Assembly (NCBI GenBank): GCA_964446285.1
Contig: CAYUNT010000217.1
Coordinates: forward strand, 1-7,158
DNA from: CAYUNT01 sp964446285
Lineage (GTDB): Bacteria > Sumerlaeota > Sumerlaeia > SLMS01 > CAYUNT01
Length of the DNA: 7,158 bases
Direction of reading: 5' to 3'
Position numbers and translations under genes: made by a program. Under the pieces are notes generated by a model, which was not told the DNA's origin, searched no databases, and saw only the letters and a program-made list of their open reading frames with translations. This document shows, piece by piece, positions 6,010-7,158 of this stretch (position 1 is its first letter; each line of letters begins with the position of its first letter).

Positions 6010-6981
6010 TCATAGGTCGGCAAGCCCCTCAGGATAGCGCGCGCGCAAAATCCGGCGCCCGGTGTCTATTTCCAAAACGAATTCGCGGATAAATGGCAGC
6101 AGGAAAGTCCTCGGAAATGAGGCGTCTTGAATTTCCAGATAATCGTGGGCCGCGCCTTCGGTGATCCGCCGAACCTTGCCAATGGGCGCGCCGGTATTGG
6201 CGTCCACCACATCGAATCCCTCGAGTTCGTCGAAATAAAACTCACCTTCGGGCGCGGGCGGGCGATCCTCGATGCGGACGCATAAAAACGCCCCGCGGAG
6301 CCGTTCGGCCTCCGCGCGGGCTTCTATTCCTTCCAGTCCGAGAACGAGAAATCCTTTGTGAATAAAGAGGCTGTCGATCTGGCAGGGGCGCGCCACGCCG
6401 TTGGGCCACCAGATTGTTGCCGATTCGGGAATTTGTTCAGCCAGGTGCTCGGCCGAACGCGCGAATGGATAAAGGCGCACTTCACCGCGAACCCCATGGG
6501 GACGCAAAAACCGCCCCAGGGCGACAAGCGGCTCGGGCGGCCAGGCATCGCGTCCGCCCAAACGGGGGGGAAGTTGTTCCTCGCCGGCGGACGGTTCCTC
6601 TTCGAGCGATTCGTCATCAGGCGATTCACGATCAGGTGATTCGTTGGAGGAAGGCGCGCCGGGCGATTCCGAAATCGGCTGGTGGGAAGAGCGCGGAGGC
6701 GCTTCGCCAGTCAATTTGCCCGCGGATGCGGCCTGGGGCGCAATGGTCTCACTGGCGCTTTCACTTTGCGCCTCTTCCTCCGAAGCCATTTCCTTCAAAT
6801 CCATTTCGTCCGAATCCAGGCGTGCCGAATCCGGCATGATTTCATCCGCCGCCAACACGGAATATCTGCGTTTGCGTCTGGATGATCGAGAAGACGATTC
6901 CCCGGAAAGGCGGGGAATAATGGATTTTCCCGGCCCGTCAGACCGGCGCTGATCCTTAAATCGCCGTGCGCCATAGGACAT
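6010..6981 (-). CDS. rimM: Ribosome maturation factor RimM with long disordered N-terminal extension
   Basis: RimM binds ribosomal protein S19 and helps mature the 30S subunit head and 16S rRNA in the cytoplasm. The conserved part is about residues 149-323: VALGRFLRPHGVRGEVRLYP (153-172) opens the N-terminal barrel; EFYFDELEGFDVVD (247-260), then IGKV and a D-Y-L-E-I stretch, mark the PRC-barrel; LLPFIREFVLEID (294-306) and YPEGL (316-320) close it. That part, about 174 residues, is normal RimM length. Ahead of it lie about 148 residues of low complexity: basic at 1-40 (SRSSRRKRR near 31-39), then rich in Glu, Ser, Pro and Asp. ATG 6981 was chosen because AAGGAG precedes it; ATG 7113 is open but has no ribosome site. 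No in-frame start lies close to the RimM domain. The next gene is the YfhO-type gene, not trmD, which follows rimM in many bacteria. Confidence 0.93.
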   Translation of the reverse strand: MSYGARRFKDQRRSDGPGKSIIPRLSGESSSRSSRRKRRYSVLAADEIMPDSARLDSDEMDLKEMASEEEAQSESASETIAPQAASAGKLTGEAPPRSSHQPISESPGAPSSNESPDRESPDDESLEEEPSAGEEQLPPRLGGRDAWPPEPLVALGRFLRPHGVRGEVRLYPFARSAEHLAEQIPESATIWWPNGVARPCQIDSLFIHKGFLVLGLEGIEARAEAERLRGAFLCVRIEDRPPAPEGEFYFDELEGFDVVDANTGAPIGKVRRITEGAAHDYLEIQDASFPRTFLLPFIREFVLEIDTGRRILRARYPEGLADL

Positions 6982-6992
6982 GAGATTTTCCG

Positions 6993-6998
6993 CTCCTT
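6993..6998 (-). promoter_or_regulatory. Ribosome binding site of rimM
   Basis: AAGGAG on the minus strand precedes ATG 6981 by 11 bases. The spacing is slightly long, but it is the only strong match near any in-frame start, and it decides the 323-residue product over a 367-residue one. Confidence 0.55.
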
Positions 6999-7158
6999 CT
7001 TGCCGGGCGCGAGGCGCGTGGATTCGAGATCGAGTTTGCTCGCAGCGCCCAATTGCCACCTTCCGAACCCCGCCGCAACGAGTCAACGACAATGGACGCT
7101 CAAATGGGCGCATCTCAGTTTTTTGCAGGGTCAGTCATGCCAGCGTGAGGGTAGAGCA
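6999..7158. other. Upstream region of rimM at the window edge
   Basis: The rimM frame is open leftwards from ATG 7113, but the 44 extra residues have no ribosome site. On the minus strand, a frame entering from the right edge ends with LYPHAGMTDPAKN and a TGA at 7117-7115. This could be the tail of an upstream gene, but it is too short to identify. No promoter was recognised. Confidence 0.3.

Noticed and set aside
5940..6023. TTG 6023 as start of the YfhO-type protein
   Set aside because: It would overlap rimM and add a Pro/Phe-rich peptide encoded by a pyrimidine tract; its only purine run is one base from the codon. ATG 5939 is simpler, but this remains open.
6982..7113. Longer rimM start at ATG 7113
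   Set aside because: No purine-rich ribosome site precedes it, whereas AAGGAG precedes ATG 6981. It cannot be excluded.

Overview
The window is 7.2 kb of GC-rich bacterial DNA with four protein genes, none of them in a shared pathway, plus two gaps rich in short palindromic repeats. From the left: a polytopic membrane protein on the minus strand that runs off the left edge (1-1441); a 538-base gap with hairpins and a compound palindromic repeat; deoC on the plus strand (1980-3041); a second copy of the compound repeat and a terminator-like hairpin in the convergent gap; a large YfhO-type membrane protein on the minus strand (3210-5939); and rimM on the minus strand (6010-6981), 70 bases upstream of the YfhO gene. 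No tRNA, rRNA, CRISPR array, transposase or phage gene was found.

The source is probably an uncultured or little-studied member of the PVC (Planctomycetes-Verrucomicrobia-Chlamydiae) superphylum, or one of the environmental candidate phyla near it. The grounds are the high GC content, large YfhO-like and GT-C-like membrane proteins scattered among housekeeping genes, and intergenic repeats whose chance translation reads GILPV / HGQDARAT. I associate that repeat with such genomes from memory. This is inference, not a taxonomic assignment.

The most interesting gene is deoC. Its 3' two thirds encode a complete deoxyribose-phosphate aldolase with all catalytic residues and the C-terminal tyrosine. 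It is preceded by about 135 extra residues: a short amphipathic helix (about residues 11-32), then a roughly 100-residue Ala/Gly/Ser/Pro-rich linker. That layout is what encapsulation peptides of bacterial microcompartment cargo enzymes look like. The aldolase releases acetaldehyde, a typical microcompartment intermediate. I therefore infer that this enzyme is cargo of a sugar-phosphate-type microcompartment whose shell genes lie outside the window.

Two copies of a roughly 70-base core with two hairpins (about 1762-1827 and 3057-3128) are each enclosed in a 16-bp inverted repeat with one mismatch. The arm sequences of the two copies are unrelated. The core looks as if it moves into, or creates, palindromes. 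One copy lies upstream of deoC; the other begins on the last base of the deoC stop codon. RimM is also unusual: a normal ribosome-maturation domain follows a roughly 148-residue disordered extension, basic at first and then acidic.
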